Source of the DNA: an uncultured Rhodospirillaceae bacterium
Lineage (GTDB): Bacteria > Pseudomonadota > Alphaproteobacteria > Reyranellales > Reyranellaceae
Length of the DNA: 64,000 nucleotides
Direction of reading: 5' to 3'
NCBI GenBank assembly: GCA_945952105.1
Contig: CAMFGZ010000020.1
Coordinates: 1 to 64,000, forward strand
The position numbers and the translations under genes are program-made. Under the pieces are notes generated by a model. That model worked only from the letters and a program-made list of their open reading frames with translations. It was not told where the DNA came from and made no database searches. Of the stretch, positions 16,314 to 25,110 are shown piece by piece. Each line of letters begins with the position of its first letter. Position 1 is the first letter of the stretch.

Positions 16314-17528
16314 GTGGCCCACGACGTAAGCCTCACCTACTCGCGCTTCGAGCACATGCCGCCGGCAGCCCTGGCGTTGACGGCGTTGCTGCATGTCGGG
16401 GTGGGACTGGCACTGTACTGGATTTCGCCGCTGCGCCATGTCGATCCGTTCGAGGACGCGATCGAGGTCTCGATGGAGGCGCCGGCACCGCAGCCGCCGA
16501 TCCCGGAAGCCAAGCCCGAGGCACCGCCCGTCGCTCCGCCCGCGCCCCCGCCGGCCGCCAGCGTACCGCCGCCGCAGCCGCCACGGCCTCAGGCGGCCAC
16601 CCCGACCCCTCAGCCAACTCCCGCGGCGCCACCGATGCGCCTCGGCCTGCCGCCACCCGCCGCCGAGCCCAGCACCAATCCGCGCGACGTTGCCGGCGCC
16701 GAGACACCGGCGAAGCAGGCGACCGACATCCCGACGCCCGACAGGACGCCGCAGGACGGTCAGAAAGAGGAGGTGAAGAAGGAGCCACCGCAGGAAGCTC
16801 TGCAGGAGCCCAAGCCCGAGCCGAAACCGGAACCTCAACCTGAGCCCAGACGCGTCGAGCCTGAGCCGCCGCAACAGCAGGCGATGGCCCGGCCCGAGCC
16901 CACGCCACCGCCTCCTCCGCCGCCACCTCCTTCGCTGGAACAGGCGTTACCGCCGCTCGAGGCCCCGCCGCCGCCCGTGACCGAGCGCGACGTGCCCAAG
17001 CCCTTGCCCGTCCCGCGTCCCGCGCCACCGCCGCCCCAGCAAGCTGTTCGGCCGCCTCCGCCACCGCCGCCTGCCCCACGCCCGGCGCCGCAGCCGCCTG
17101 CCCAGACCCAACAGCCGCCGCGGCCGTCGCCGCTCGCCGCGCCGCCGCAACGCGGGGCCGAGTCGCAGTCGGCCGCGCGGCAATCCTCGCCGACGTTCCA
17201 GAATCCGGCCGACAATTACGGACAGAAGCGCGCGAAGGAACAATATGCTTGGCAGGTGGAGCGCCGCCTCGCGCAGTTCCCGTATGTGCCGAAGGAAGCG
17301 GGGCCGATCCGCCAGGCTGGCAGTCTTCTGCTGCGGCTGACGGTTTCACGCGAAGGACGGTTGATCGACGTGGTGCTGGAGAGGTCGAGCGGTCTCGCCT
17401 CCCTCGATGCCGGCGTGATCGAGACGTTACGGCGCGCCAGCCCCTATCCGCCGGTGCCCAGCGACATTCCCGGCGACCGCTATACCTTCCAGCTCCCCGT
17501 CAATTTCAATTACAACCAGAACCGTTAG
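16314..17528 (+). CDS. TonB-like energy-transducer protein, copy 1
   Basis: 404 residues. A single N-terminal membrane anchor (about residues 18-40) is followed by an extremely proline-rich periplasmic stretch (about 50-290). The C-terminal TonB domain (about 315-404) includes VSREGRLIDVVLERSSG and YPPVPSDIPGD. TonB proteins transmit proton-motive force from ExbB-ExbD to outer-membrane receptors; no exbB, exbD or receptor gene is in the window. The start is a GTG, supported by the matching GTG start of the second copy. The two genes are tandem paralogues. Confidence 0.85.
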   Translation: MAHDVSLTYSRFEHMPPAALALTALLHVGVGLALYWISPLRHVDPFEDAIEVSMEAPAPQPPIPEAKPEAPPVAPPAPPPAASVPPPQPPRPQAATPTPQPTPAAPPMRLGLPPPAAEPSTNPRDVAGAETPAKQATDIPTPDRTPQDGQKEEVKKEPPQEALQEPKPEPKPEPQPEPRRVEPEPPQQQAMARPEPTPPPPPPPPPSLEQALPPLEAPPPPVTERDVPKPLPVPRPAPPPPQQAVRPPPPPPPAPRPAPQPPAQTQQPPRPSPLAAPPQRGAESQSAARQSSPTFQNPADNYGQKRAKEQYAWQVERRLAQFPYVPKEAGPIRQAGSLLLRLTVSREGRLIDVVLERSSGLASLDAGVIETLRRASPYPPVPSDIPGDRYTFQLPVNFNYNQNR

Positions 17529-17592
17529 CGGCGTCGGGCCTGCAGCGATGCGGCTGGCCGCAGCCGGCGCCGGGACGTAAAACTTGGGCGCC

Positions 17593-18648
17593 GTGACCCA
17601 CGACAGTTTCATCCGGTCGCAATCCGGGCGCATGTCGCCGGCAGCCCTTGCCCTGGCGGTCGGCCTGCACGCGCTCGTCGCCGTGGGATTGTGGTGGGCC
17701 TCGCCCCTTCGCCGGCTGGACCATTACGAGACGCCGATCATGGTCTCGATGGAGCCGGCGCCGCTGTCGATCGGGAGTACCGAGACACCGGCGAGTCCAC
17801 CGCCCGCGAACATGTCACCCGACACCCAGCCCGTGGCTCCTCCGGCGGCCGCGGCCGAACCCGCCGAACCCAGGCCTCCCGTCGCTCCATCCGCGACCAG
17901 CCAGCAGGCCCTCGCGCCCGCCGAACCAACGCCCCCGCCGTTACCCGGCCCGGCGCCCGACGCCGCGCCGGCACCTCCCGTGCCTGTCGTGTCGAGCCCG
18001 CCCCCCGCCCCGCCGCTACCGAAGCCCGTGACGGTGCCGACGCCCCCTCCTGCATCTACCGAGAGCGTGCCGCCGCTTGTCGCACCGGCCGAGACGCAGA
18101 CCGCGACCGCCGCGCCCGAGAGGCCCAGCGAGGCCGAAACTGAAGCGACCTGGCAGACCGACACCTCGGCGTGGAAACCGCAGGTGACGCTGGAGCCCCC
18201 GGCGGACGTGCCGCCGCGACGGACGCAGTTCCGCCCCGCCTCCCGTCCGCCGACCTCGCCGCGCGTGGCCCAGACACCGGGCAAACGGCTGGAGGACTAC
18301 CCGCCACAGACGTCCAGCCTGGGCGGGCCGTCGAGCGGCTCGATGGAGTCCGCGATGGCCGATGGCGGCGCGCGCAACGACTATCTGTCGCGCGTCTATC
18401 GCCACATCGAGCCGTATCGCAGCTACCCCGCCGCCGCGCGCGCGGGCGGGCAGCATGGCCGTGTCGTCACACGCGTGACCATCACTCGCGACGGCGGGCT
18501 GGTCGATCTGCGGCTCGACCGGTCGAGCGGATGGCCGATCATCGACGATGCCGAGATGGCGGCGATCCGGCGCGCCATGCCGCTGCCGCCGGTCCCCGCC
18601 GGCATGCGCGGCGATCCGGTCGTGCTCGTCCTGCCGATGAACTACTGA
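17593..18648 (+). CDS. TonB-like energy-transducer protein, copy 2
   Basis: 351-residue paralogue of the preceding gene, with the same order of parts: membrane anchor (MSPAALALAVGLHALVAVGLWW, a near match to copy 1), a proline-rich spacer that is shorter and more Ala/Ser-rich, and a TonB C-terminal domain (TRDGGLVDLRLDRSSGWPIIDDAEM to PPVPAGMRGDPV). The GTG start at 17593 is supported by similarity to copy 1 in the 17 nt upstream and by the shared codons for HD. The differing spacer lengths suggest they reach different partners. Confidence 0.85.
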   Translation: MTHDSFIRSQSGRMSPAALALAVGLHALVAVGLWWASPLRRLDHYETPIMVSMEPAPLSIGSTETPASPPPANMSPDTQPVAPPAAAAEPAEPRPPVAPSATSQQALAPAEPTPPPLPGPAPDAAPAPPVPVVSSPPPAPPLPKPVTVPTPPPASTESVPPLVAPAETQTATAAPERPSEAETEATWQTDTSAWKPQVTLEPPADVPPRRTQFRPASRPPTSPRVAQTPGKRLEDYPPQTSSLGGPSSGSMESAMADGGARNDYLSRVYRHIEPYRSYPAAARAGGQHGRVVTRVTITRDGGLVDLRLDRSSGWPIIDDAEMAAIRRAMPLPPVPAGMRGDPVVLVLPMNY

Positions 18649-18661
18649 GCGGCGTCGCGGA

Positions 18662-19249
18662 TCAGGCGAAGTCGCCCGACAGGGCCTGGCGCACGGCCGG
18701 CGACATCACGGCCATGTGGCCGTAATTGGCGTGATCGAAGCCCACGACGACGTCGCCCGCGCCGCTCCTGAACGCCGCGACCTGTGCGGCGGTGAAGGGA
18801 AAGCGGATGAACTGCACCGACGAGGCCTTGCCATCCTCGCGCGAGCGCTCCTGGTCATCCTCCGGCACGCCGCGGACGGTCTCGCCGCCCACGCGGATGA
18901 AGGCCTTGTGCTCGACGCCGCCCAGCATGCCGAGCACGCGCGCGCGCCGCAGCGGATCGTCGATCTCGAACATCACGGTCGCCACCAGTTCGCTGCCGGT
19001 GGGGATCAGCGGATTGTACGCCGCGAGTTCATCGGGGAGCTGCTCGGCGCCGCCCTTCTCGATGAAGAGCATCTCGTGCACCTGGTGCAGCATCGTGTCG
19101 AACGACTCGAAATAGAAGGTCGCGAACGGCCCGACCTCTAGCCGGCGGTTCTTCTTCACCTCGGAAATCAGCCGGCGCCGCTCGGCCCGCAGCTTCGCGT
19201 ATTCGGCGAGCGGGATGATGTCGGAAGCCTCGATCCTGCGCGTGGTCAT
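18662..19249 (-). CDS. DUF3501 family protein
   Basis: 195-residue protein matching DUF3501 ([66 protein letters not shown]). Its function is unknown. It is the third gene of a rubrerythrin, Fe-S protein and DUF3501 set, and its ATG overlaps the stop of the Fe-S gene (ATGA). That context implies a role in peroxide or iron-sulfur redox handling. There are no cysteines in the visible conserved blocks, so it is unlikely to hold a cluster itself. Confidence 0.9.
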   Translation of the reverse strand: MTTRRIEASDIIPLAEYAKLRAERRRLISEVKKNRRLEVGPFATFYFESFDTMLHQVHEMLFIEKGGAEQLPDELAAYNPLIPTGSELVATVMFEIDDPLRRARVLGMLGGVEHKAFIRVGGETVRGVPEDDQERSREDGKASSVQFIRFPFTAAQVAAFRSGAGDVVVGFDHANYGHMAVMSPAVRQALSGDFA

Positions 19250-20604
19250 TGATCGGTCCTGGCAAGCCCGTAGGCCTGAGCGAAGAGTTCGATGGGATGG
19301 CTGGCACGCGACGGCTTGGGCGCGGTGTCGCCCGCCGTCATCTCCATTACCTGCATCAGGTGATCGGCCGCCAGCGGGCATTCGGACGCGACGAAGCTGG
19401 TGTCGTTCTTGAGGGCCGCCTGCGCGGCCGGCTTGCCGACCTTCACCGCGGTCTCGAAGTTCTCGGTGCGGGCGCCCCAGATGCCGCCATGGCCGCTGCA
19501 ACGCTCGATCACCGCGACCTTGGTTTCCGGCACGAGCCGCAGCATCTCCGCGGCCTTCGCGCCCATGTTCTGCGCCCGCGCGTGGCAGGCGAGGTGGACG
19601 CTGATTCCGCCTTCCAGCGGCTGCAGGCCCGGCGCGAGGCCGTGCTTCTTGGCGATGTCGACGACGTATTCGGAGAGATCGAAGGTGGCATTCGACAGGC
19701 GCTCGATGGCGGGATCCTGCGGGCAGATCAGCGGCCATTCGAACTTCAGCATCAGCGCGCAGGACGGCGTCAGCGCGATGATGTCGTAGCCCTTGTCGAC
19801 CCATGGCAGCAGGGCGGCCGAAACCTCCTTCGCCGCGTTGGACACCGACTCGATGTCGCCCAGCTCGAGCTTCGGCATGCCGCAGCAGGCGGGATGCACG
19901 ACCTCGGTCTCGACGCCGTTCTTCGCCAGCACCGCCCGCGCGGCCGCGCCGATGTCGGTATTGTTGAAGTTCACGAAGCAGGTCGCGTAGAGCACCGCCT
20001 TGCGCTTGCCGAAGGCCGGTGCCGCCTCGTTCAGCTCCGCGCCTTCGCGGCGCGCGCGGATTTCGAAGGTCTCGGCGGCATAGCGCGGCAGGCGGGCGCC
20101 GTGATGGATGCCGGCGATGCGCTCCATGCTGTGGCGCGTCGTCGTGTTCTTTTCGTCGGTCGCCCAGTTCACGGCCGCGGAAAGGAAGTTGCCCAGGCGG
20201 CCGCTGCGATCGGTGTCAGCGAGCTGCTTGTCGATGAAGCCGACGCCCTTCTTGCGCGCCTGCACCGCGCGATGGCGCAGCATCAGGTGCGGGAAGTCCA
20301 GCGCCCATTCGTGCGGCGGCACGTAGGGGCATTTGGTCATGAAGCACATGTCGCAGAGCGTGCAGGCTTCCTCGACCTGGGCGTAGTCTTCCTTCTTCAC
20401 GCCGTCGAGTTCGCCGGTCGGGCCGTTATCGATCAGATCGAACAGACGGGGGAACGAGTCGCAGAGATTGAAGCAGCGGCGACAGCCGTGACAGATGTCG
20501 AAGACGCGCTCCATTTCCTTTTCGAGCGCTTTCTCGTCCCAGAACCAGGGGTTCTGCCAGTCGAGGGCGTGACGGATCGGTGCTTCGAGGCTGCCTTCGC
20601 GCAT
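19246..20604 (-). CDS. Heterodisulfide-reductase-like Fe-S protein (two [4Fe-4S] sites plus CCG domains)
   Basis: 452 residues. Two ferredoxin-type motifs are seen: [11 protein letters not shown] near residues 38-48, and [13 protein letters not shown] about 40 residues later. They are followed by two CCG-type cysteine-rich domains. The first ends in ACCGMP; the second has a degenerate RCSGHGG in place of CCG. The layout resembles GlpC/HdrD-like electron carriers. Its partners are the rubrerythrin encoded upstream and DUF3501 downstream. It may deliver electrons to rubrerythrin, which here lacks its own rubredoxin domain. That role is inferred from context. Confidence 0.88.
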   Translation of the reverse strand: MREGSLEAPIRHALDWQNPWFWDEKALEKEMERVFDICHGCRRCFNLCDSFPRLFDLIDNGPTGELDGVKKEDYAQVEEACTLCDMCFMTKCPYVPPHEWALDFPHLMLRHRAVQARKKGVGFIDKQLADTDRSGRLGNFLSAAVNWATDEKNTTTRHSMERIAGIHHGARLPRYAAETFEIRARREGAELNEAAPAFGKRKAVLYATCFVNFNNTDIGAAARAVLAKNGVETEVVHPACCGMPKLELGDIESVSNAAKEVSAALLPWVDKGYDIIALTPSCALMLKFEWPLICPQDPAIERLSNATFDLSEYVVDIAKKHGLAPGLQPLEGGISVHLACHARAQNMGAKAAEMLRLVPETKVAVIERCSGHGGIWGARTENFETAVKVGKPAAQAALKNDTSFVASECPLAADHLMQVMEMTAGDTAPKPSRASHPIELFAQAYGLARTDQ

Positions 20605-20645
20605 GGCGTCTGCTCTGCTGCCAAAGAGTGGAGGATGTCGTTACG

Positions 20646-20673
20646 AAAAAGGGGACCCGCGCGGGGTCCCCTT
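20646..20673 (-). terminator. Rho-independent terminator/attenuator after rubrerythrin
   Basis: AAGGGGACCC (20649-20658) pairs with GGGTCCCCTT (20664-20673) across a 5-nt loop. On the minus strand the stem is followed by five Ts (20646-20650). It sits between the rubrerythrin stop and the Fe-S protein start, so it would cut transcription inside the operon and give rubrerythrin a higher transcript level than the two genes downstream. Confidence 0.75.
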
Positions 20674-20690
20674 CGTGAAGCCCAAGGGGC

Positions 20691-21110
20691 TCAGCCCATC
20701 GTGTCGAGGGCCTTCTGGAAGCGGCCGGCATGGCTCTTCTCGGCCTTGGCCAGAGTCTCGAACCAGTCGGCGATCTCGGCAAAGCCTTCCTCGCGCGCGG
20801 TGCGCGCCATGCCCGGGTACATGTCGGTGTACTCGTGCGTCTCGCCGGCGATCGCGGCCTTGAGGTTGGCGTCGGTCGGGCCGATCGGCAGGCCGGTGGC
20901 CGGGTCGCCGCTCACTTCGAGGAACTCGAGGTGGCCGTGCGCGTGGCCGGTCTCGCCCTCGGCGGTCGAGCGGAAGACGACGGCGACGTCGTTGTGACCT
21001 TCGACGTCGGCCTTCTGAGCGAAATACAGGTAGCGGCGGTTGGCCTGGCTTTCGCCGGCGAAGGCCGCCTTGAGGTTGTCTTCGGTCTTGGAGCCCTTGA
21101 GGTTCGCCAT
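20691..21110 (-). CDS. Rubrerythrin family protein (diiron domain only)
   Basis: 139 residues forming the ferritin-like four-helix diiron domain. Ligand motifs are [20 protein letters not shown] (ExxH), AIAGETHEY and AKAEKSHAG (ExxH). The C-terminal rubredoxin domain of classical rubrerythrins is absent (usual length about 190). It probably reduces hydrogen peroxide in the cytoplasm using electrons from an external carrier. A strong ribosome site (GGGAGAAGG) precedes the ATG. The promoter region carries an Irr-box match, linking expression to iron and haem status. Confidence 0.92.
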   Translation of the reverse strand: MANLKGSKTEDNLKAAFAGESQANRRYLYFAQKADVEGHNDVAVVFRSTAEGETGHAHGHLEFLEVSGDPATGLPIGPTDANLKAAIAGETHEYTDMYPGMARTAREEGFAEIADWFETLAKAEKSHAGRFQKALDTMG

Positions 21111-21158
21111 GATCCTTCTCCCTTAACGATCGGCCCATCCGCCAATCTCGCCTCGGGA

Positions 21159-21187
21159 TTTAGGAGGCCTCGCAGGGTGACGTCAAG
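21159..21187 (-). promoter_or_regulatory. Promoter of the rubrerythrin operon
   Basis: On the minus strand CTTGAC (21182-21187) is followed after 17 nt by CCTAAA (21159-21164). The -35 is a perfect match to the alphaproteobacterial consensus; the -10 is a weaker match to CTATAT. Transcription would start near 21152, giving a leader of about 42 nt. A weak -10 next to an adjacent regulator site would suit an activated promoter. Confidence 0.55.
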
Positions 21188-21190
21188 ATT

Positions 21191-21207
21191 CTTAGAACCG
21201 TTCTAAA
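21191..21207. promoter_or_regulatory. Irr box / iron control element (ICE)
   Basis: TTAGAA (21192-21197), CCG, TTCTAA (21201-21206) with a flanking A at 21207 matches the iron control element TTTAGAANNNTTCTAAA at 16 of 17 fixed-or-free positions. It ends 3 nt upstream of the -35 of the rubrerythrin promoter and lies just past the irr stop codon. Irr is encoded immediately upstream. Placement above the -35 allows activation; occlusion is also possible. Confidence 0.75.
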
Positions 21208-21235
21208 AGTTGCAAACGATTCGCAAACAGAAGCG

Positions 21236-21643
21236 TCAGCGGCGGACGCGGACGATCACGTCGACCCGGGACAGCTTCGTGCCCTGGGGCGGCTCCGGCA
21301 GACCGGCAATGGTGACGGTATCCGAGGGAAAATCGTGCAATTCGCCGTCGGTCTCGACGAAGAAATGATGGTGATGACCGGTATTGGTGTCGAAATAGGA
21401 CCGCCCCGGCGCGACGACGACCTCGCGCAACAGGCCCGCGTCACGAAACTGGTTCAGCGTGTTGTAGACCGTGGCAAGCGATACCGGCATGCGGGACGCC
21501 TTTACCTCGGCATGCAGACTTTCCGCCGTGACATGGCGATGTCCGCCCTCGAACAGCACCCGCGCAAGCGCCACCCGCTGCCGCGTCGGGCGCAGGCCGG
21601 CCTCGCGGAGGCTGGCGGTAAAATCGGGGCTATTGCCTGACAT
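21236..21643 (-). CDS. irr: Iron response regulator Irr (Fur family)
   Basis: 135-residue Fur-superfamily repressor/activator. The winged helix ([32 protein letters not shown], then [18 protein letters not shown]) is followed by the histidine-rich [11 protein letters not shown] motif typical of Irr. It contains no cysteine, so it lacks both the Fur structural zinc CxxC pairs and the N-terminal Cys-Pro haem motif of Bradyrhizobium Irr. It reports haem/iron status in Alphaproteobacteria. It is divergent from fabA, an arrangement recurrent in this class, and an Irr box lies just past its 3' end. Confidence 0.9.
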   Translation of the reverse strand: MSGNSPDFTASLREAGLRPTRQRVALARVLFEGGHRHVTAESLHAEVKASRMPVSLATVYNTLNQFRDAGLLREVVVAPGRSYFDTNTGHHHHFFVETDGELHDFPSDTVTIAGLPEPPQGTKLSRVDVIVRVRR

Positions 21644-21709
21644 GGTTGCAGTCTTATGTAAGCAGACGAAAAAGACAAGAAAAGGGCCTGTCCGGCGGGA
21701 CGGGCTGGT

Positions 21710-21738
21710 TTGCGCCGGGCGTCCGGCATCCTTATTCT
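21710..21738 (+). promoter_or_regulatory. Possible fabA-fabB-fabI promoter
   Basis: TTGCGC (21710-21715) and TATTCT (21733-21738) are separated by 17 nt. Transcription would start near 21745, about 35 nt before the fabA GTG codon. The hexamers match only moderately, and no regulator site is obvious in the irr-fabA gap. Confidence 0.35.
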
Positions 21739-21779
21739 GGCCCGGAAGCCCTTTCCGGGCGGCCTGCGGGACGGTGAAT

Positions 21780-22310
21780 GTGAGCGAGCAGAAGCATAGT
21801 TACACCTACGAAGACCTGATCGAATGCGCCAAGGGGAACCTGTTTGGTCCCGGGAACGCCCAGCTGCCGCTGCCGCCCATGCTGATGTTCGACCGTATCG
21901 TCAAGATCGACTCCACAGGGGGCAAGTACGGCAAGGGCGAGATCATCGCCGAGCTGGACGTGAAGCCCGACCTCTGGTTCTTCGCCTGCCACTTCAAGGG
22001 AGATCCGGTGATGCCGGGCTGCCTCGGCCTCGACGCGCTGTGGCAGATGCTGGGCTTCTTCCTGGGCTGGATGAAGGCCCCGGGTCGTGGCCGTGCCATC
22101 GGCGTGGGCGAGGTGAAGCTCACCGGCATGATCGTGCCGACGATCAAGAAGCTGACCTATCACGTGCATCCCAAGCGGGTGATCCTGCGCCGCCTCGTCA
22201 TGGGCGTCGGCGACGGTTTCGTGACGGCCGACGGCAATCCGGTTTACGAGGCGATCGACATGAAGGTCGGCCTGATCAAGGACGGCGCCACGCCGGCGGC
22301 GGCGGTCTGA
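21780..22310 (+). CDS. fabA: 3-hydroxydecanoyl-[ACP] dehydratase/isomerase FabA
   Basis: Dehydrates 3-hydroxyacyl-ACP and isomerises the C10 product, opening the anaerobic unsaturated fatty-acid route. 176 residues from a GTG start; another GTG lies at 21774. The catalytic His71 ([13 protein letters not shown]) and Asp85 (CLGLDALWQ) match E. coli His70 and Asp84. The stop codon overlaps the fabB ATG by one base (TGATG), so translation is coupled. Together with fabB and fabI it forms a complete unsaturated fatty-acid unit. Confidence 0.96.
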   Translation: MSEQKHSYTYEDLIECAKGNLFGPGNAQLPLPPMLMFDRIVKIDSTGGKYGKGEIIAELDVKPDLWFFACHFKGDPVMPGCLGLDALWQMLGFFLGWMKAPGRGRAIGVGEVKLTGMIVPTIKKLTYHVHPKRVILRRLVMGVGDGFVTADGNPVYEAIDMKVGLIKDGATPAAAV

Positions 22311-23557
22311 TGAAGCGCGTCGTCGTCACGGGTCTTGGGATCGTTTCCCCGATCGGCAACAACGCCGCCGAGGTCACGCAGTCGCTGAAGGAAGGCAAGT
22401 CCGGCATCGAGTTCGTGCCGCAGTACCGGGAACTCGGCTTCCGCAGCCAGGTCGCCGGCACCCTCAAGCTCAACGTCGAGGAGCTGGTCGACCGCCGCCT
22501 CATGCGCTTCATGGGCAATGGCGGCGCCTACGCCTACCTTGCCATGAAGGAAGCGATTGCCGACGCGGGCCTCGGCGAAGCCGAGATCTCCAACGAGCGC
22601 ACCGGCCTGGTGGCCGGTTCGGGCGGACCGACGACCGGCGCCATCGTGCAGGCAGCGATCACCACCAAGGAAAAGGGACCCAAGCGCGTCGGTCCGTTCC
22701 AGGTGCCGCGCGCCATGTCGAGCACCGTCTCGGCCAACCTCGCGACCGCCTACAAGATCAAGGGCCCGAGCTATTCGATCAGCTCGGCCTGCTCGACCTC
22801 AGCCCATTGCATCGGCAACGCCGTCGAGACCATCCAGCTCGGCAAGGCCGACCGCATGTTCGCGGGCGGCGGCGAGGAACTCGACTGGACCCTGTCTGTC
22901 CTGTTCGACGCCATGGGCGCGATGTCGTCGAAGTTCAACGACACGCCGCAACGCGCGAGCCGGGCCTACGACAAGGACCGCGACGGCTTCGTGATCGCGG
23001 GCGGCGGCGGCATCGTGGTGCTCGAGGAACTCGAGACCGCCCTGGCCCGCGGCGCGAAGATCTACGCCGAGGTGATCGGCTACGGCGCCACCTCCGACGG
23101 TGCCGACATGGTCGCGCCCTCCGGCGAAGGCGCGCTGCGCTGCATGAAGCTCGCGCTCGAAGGCTTCCCGGGGGCACCCCGGCGCAACACGCCGGTCGAC
23201 TACATCAACACGCACGGCACCGCGACGCCGGTCGGGGACATCACCGAGCTCGACGCGATCCGCGCCGTGTTCGGCGAGAAGCAGCCCGACAAGCTGCCGA
23301 CCGTCAGTTCGACCAAGTCGCTGACCGGTCACAGCCAGGGCGCGACCGGCGCGCACGAGGCGATCTATTCGCTGCTGATGATGAAGGACGACTTCATCGC
23401 CGCCTCGGCCAACATCGAGAACCTCGATCCCGGCGCCGAGGGCTATCCCATCGCCCGCCAGCGGATCGACAATGCCGGCCTGCAGACCGTGATGTCGAAC
23501 AGCTTCGGCTTCGGCGGCACCAACGCCTGCCTGCTCTTCTCCCGCTACGATCACTGA
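22310..23557 (+). CDS. fabB: 3-oxoacyl-[ACP] synthase I FabB
   Basis: Condensing enzyme that elongates cis-3-decenoyl-ACP made by FabA. 415 residues of the thiolase fold. The active-site Cys161 is in [12 protein letters not shown], with the two histidines in [11 protein letters not shown] and [13 protein letters not shown] (the Cys-His-His triad of KAS I/II). The operon position after fabA distinguishes it from FabF. Its start overlaps the fabA stop. Confidence 0.96.
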   Translation: MKRVVVTGLGIVSPIGNNAAEVTQSLKEGKSGIEFVPQYRELGFRSQVAGTLKLNVEELVDRRLMRFMGNGGAYAYLAMKEAIADAGLGEAEISNERTGLVAGSGGPTTGAIVQAAITTKEKGPKRVGPFQVPRAMSSTVSANLATAYKIKGPSYSISSACSTSAHCIGNAVETIQLGKADRMFAGGGEELDWTLSVLFDAMGAMSSKFNDTPQRASRAYDKDRDGFVIAGGGGIVVLEELETALARGAKIYAEVIGYGATSDGADMVAPSGEGALRCMKLALEGFPGAPRRNTPVDYINTHGTATPVGDITELDAIRAVFGEKQPDKLPTVSSTKSLTGHSQGATGAHEAIYSLLMMKDDFIAASANIENLDPGAEGYPIARQRIDNAGLQTVMSNSFGFGGTNACLLFSRYDH

Positions 23558-23565
23558 GAGGATCG

Positions 23566-24417
23566 ATGCCAGACGATCGCAACGACGGCTCGGACTTCCC
23601 AAAAGTCTCCGGGCTGATGGCGGGCAAGCGCGGCTTGATCATGGGCGTCGCCAACGACCGCTCGATCGCCTGGGGCATCACGCAGGCGCTGCATGCCGCC
23701 GGCGCCGAAATGGCCTTCACCTACCAGGGCTCGGCCTTCGGCAAGCGCGTGCTGCCGATGGTGCAGAAGCTCGGCTCCAGCGTGGTCGTCGAGGCCGATG
23801 TCGAGGACGAGGCGAGCCTCGACCGGCTGTTCGAGACGCTGAAGAAGGAATGGGGCCGTCTCGATTTCGTGGTCCACGCCATCGCCTTCTCCGACAAGGA
23901 GGAGCTGAAGGGCCGCTACGTCGATACGAGCAAGGCCAACTTCCAGCGCAGCCTGACGATCTCCTGCTACTCCTTCACCGAGATCGCGCGCCGCGCGCTG
24001 CCGCTGATGACCGAGGGCGGCAGCCTGATCACGCTGACCTACGAAGGCTCGACGCGCGTGATGCCGTCCTACAACGTCATGGGCGTGGCCAAGGCCGCGC
24101 TCGAGGCGAGCGTGCGTTACCTCGCGGCCGATCTCGGCCCGCAGGGCGTGCGCGTCAACGCGATCTCGCCCGGCCCGATGCGCACCCTTGCCGGCGCGGT
24201 GATCGGCGGCGCCCGCTACGTCTACCGCGTGTCGCGCGAGGCGGCGCCGCTGCGGCGCAACGTCGAGCTGTCGGATGTCGGCGGCGCGGCGCTCTACTAC
24301 CTGTCGGACCTGAGCGCCGGCGTCACCGGCACGGTGCACTTCGTCGATTCGGGCTATCACGCGATCGGCCTGCCGCATGACGGCAGCGCCGTGCCGACCG
24401 CCGCCGGCGAGCAGTAG
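23566..24417 (+). CDS. fabI: Enoyl-[ACP] reductase (NADH) FabI
   Basis: Reduces enoyl-ACP in the last step of each fatty-acid elongation cycle; it is the triclosan target family. 283 residues, slightly longer than E. coli FabI because of N- and C-terminal tails. The nucleotide-binding GVANDRSIAWGI is at 27-38. The catalytic pair Tyr169 and Lys176 (YxxxxxxK in YNVMGVAK) and the second Tyr159 are all present. It follows fabB by 8 nt. Confidence 0.95.
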   Translation: MPDDRNDGSDFPKVSGLMAGKRGLIMGVANDRSIAWGITQALHAAGAEMAFTYQGSAFGKRVLPMVQKLGSSVVVEADVEDEASLDRLFETLKKEWGRLDFVVHAIAFSDKEELKGRYVDTSKANFQRSLTISCYSFTEIARRALPLMTEGGSLITLTYEGSTRVMPSYNVMGVAKAALEASVRYLAADLGPQGVRVNAISPGPMRTLAGAVIGGARYVYRVSREAAPLRRNVELSDVGGAALYYLSDLSAGVTGTVHFVDSGYHAIGLPHDGSAVPTAAGEQ

Positions 24418-24429
24418 ACCGCCGCCGCT

Positions 24430-25071
24430 TCAGCCGACCACGATATCCATCGTGGTCGCCAGCGCGTTGGGCTCCAGGCCCGACGCCGGTTCCAGCTTCA
24501 TCTCGATCCGCTCGCGCTGCCCGGGAACGCGGGCAGCGCTGCGGAAGATTCCGTCGCGCTCGTTCTGCGGGTCGCCGGCGACATAGAACTGGCTGGTCAG
24601 CATCCGCCCGTCGGCGGTCGCCACCTTGAGATGGATGTGCGGCGTGCGGCCGGGATAGGCGACCGGCTTCAGCGTCCGGAAGCTGTAGCGGCCTTCTGCA
24701 TCGACCAGCATGCGGCCATAGCCCTGGAACGCCGCGTCGCGCCGGTCACGACCGGGCTGGCGCGGATGGTCGTAGAGACCCTGCGCGTCGCACTGCCAGA
24801 TCTCGACCATCGCGCCGCTGCGCACGGCGCCGCCGAGATCGATCACGCGCCCCTGCAGATGGAGGACCTGCCCCATTGCCAGCGCCGCCTGCCCGCGCAC
24901 CTGCACGAGGTCGTTGTCCATGTCGGCGGGAAAGCCCGTCGGATAGAACGGCCCCTCGGTCTGTGCCGGCGTCGCCACGAGACCGGCGGCGCGTGCCGGG
25001 GCGAGTGGCATCAGGGCGACACCGGCGCCGGCGAGGATGGTGCGGCGGGAGAGCTTCGACAGCTTTGTCAT
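24430..25071 (-). CDS. Intradiol ring-cleavage dioxygenase-like protein, exported
   Basis: 213 residues. The N-terminus carries a twin-arginine signal (SRRTILAGAG), so the folded iron protein would be exported. The domain matches protocatechuate 3,4-dioxygenase-like enzymes: TEGPFYP, a tyrosine ligand in GLYDHP, a second in GRYSFRTL, and paired histidines in TPHIHLKV (Fe(III) ligands Tyr2His2). Exported stand-alone members of this family are poorly characterised and may act on oxidised aromatics in the periplasm. It is convergent with fabI and shows no link to it. Confidence 0.85.
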   Translation of the reverse strand: MTKLSKLSRRTILAGAGVALMPLAPARAAGLVATPAQTEGPFYPTGFPADMDNDLVQVRGQAALAMGQVLHLQGRVIDLGGAVRSGAMVEIWQCDAQGLYDHPRQPGRDRRDAAFQGYGRMLVDAEGRYSFRTLKPVAYPGRTPHIHLKVATADGRMLTSQFYVAGDPQNERDGIFRSAARVPGQRERIEMKLEPASGLEPNALATTMDIVVG

Positions 25072-25110
25072 GCCGGAAGTTACGCAAACAAAAACGCGAT
25101 CATCCCTCGA

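Noticed and set aside
16480..17180. Possible tandem-repeat or CRISPR-like array in the proline-rich TonB regions
   Set aside because: The repetitive CCG/CCA codons encode Pro-rich linkers; there are no regular spacers or repeated units of constant length.
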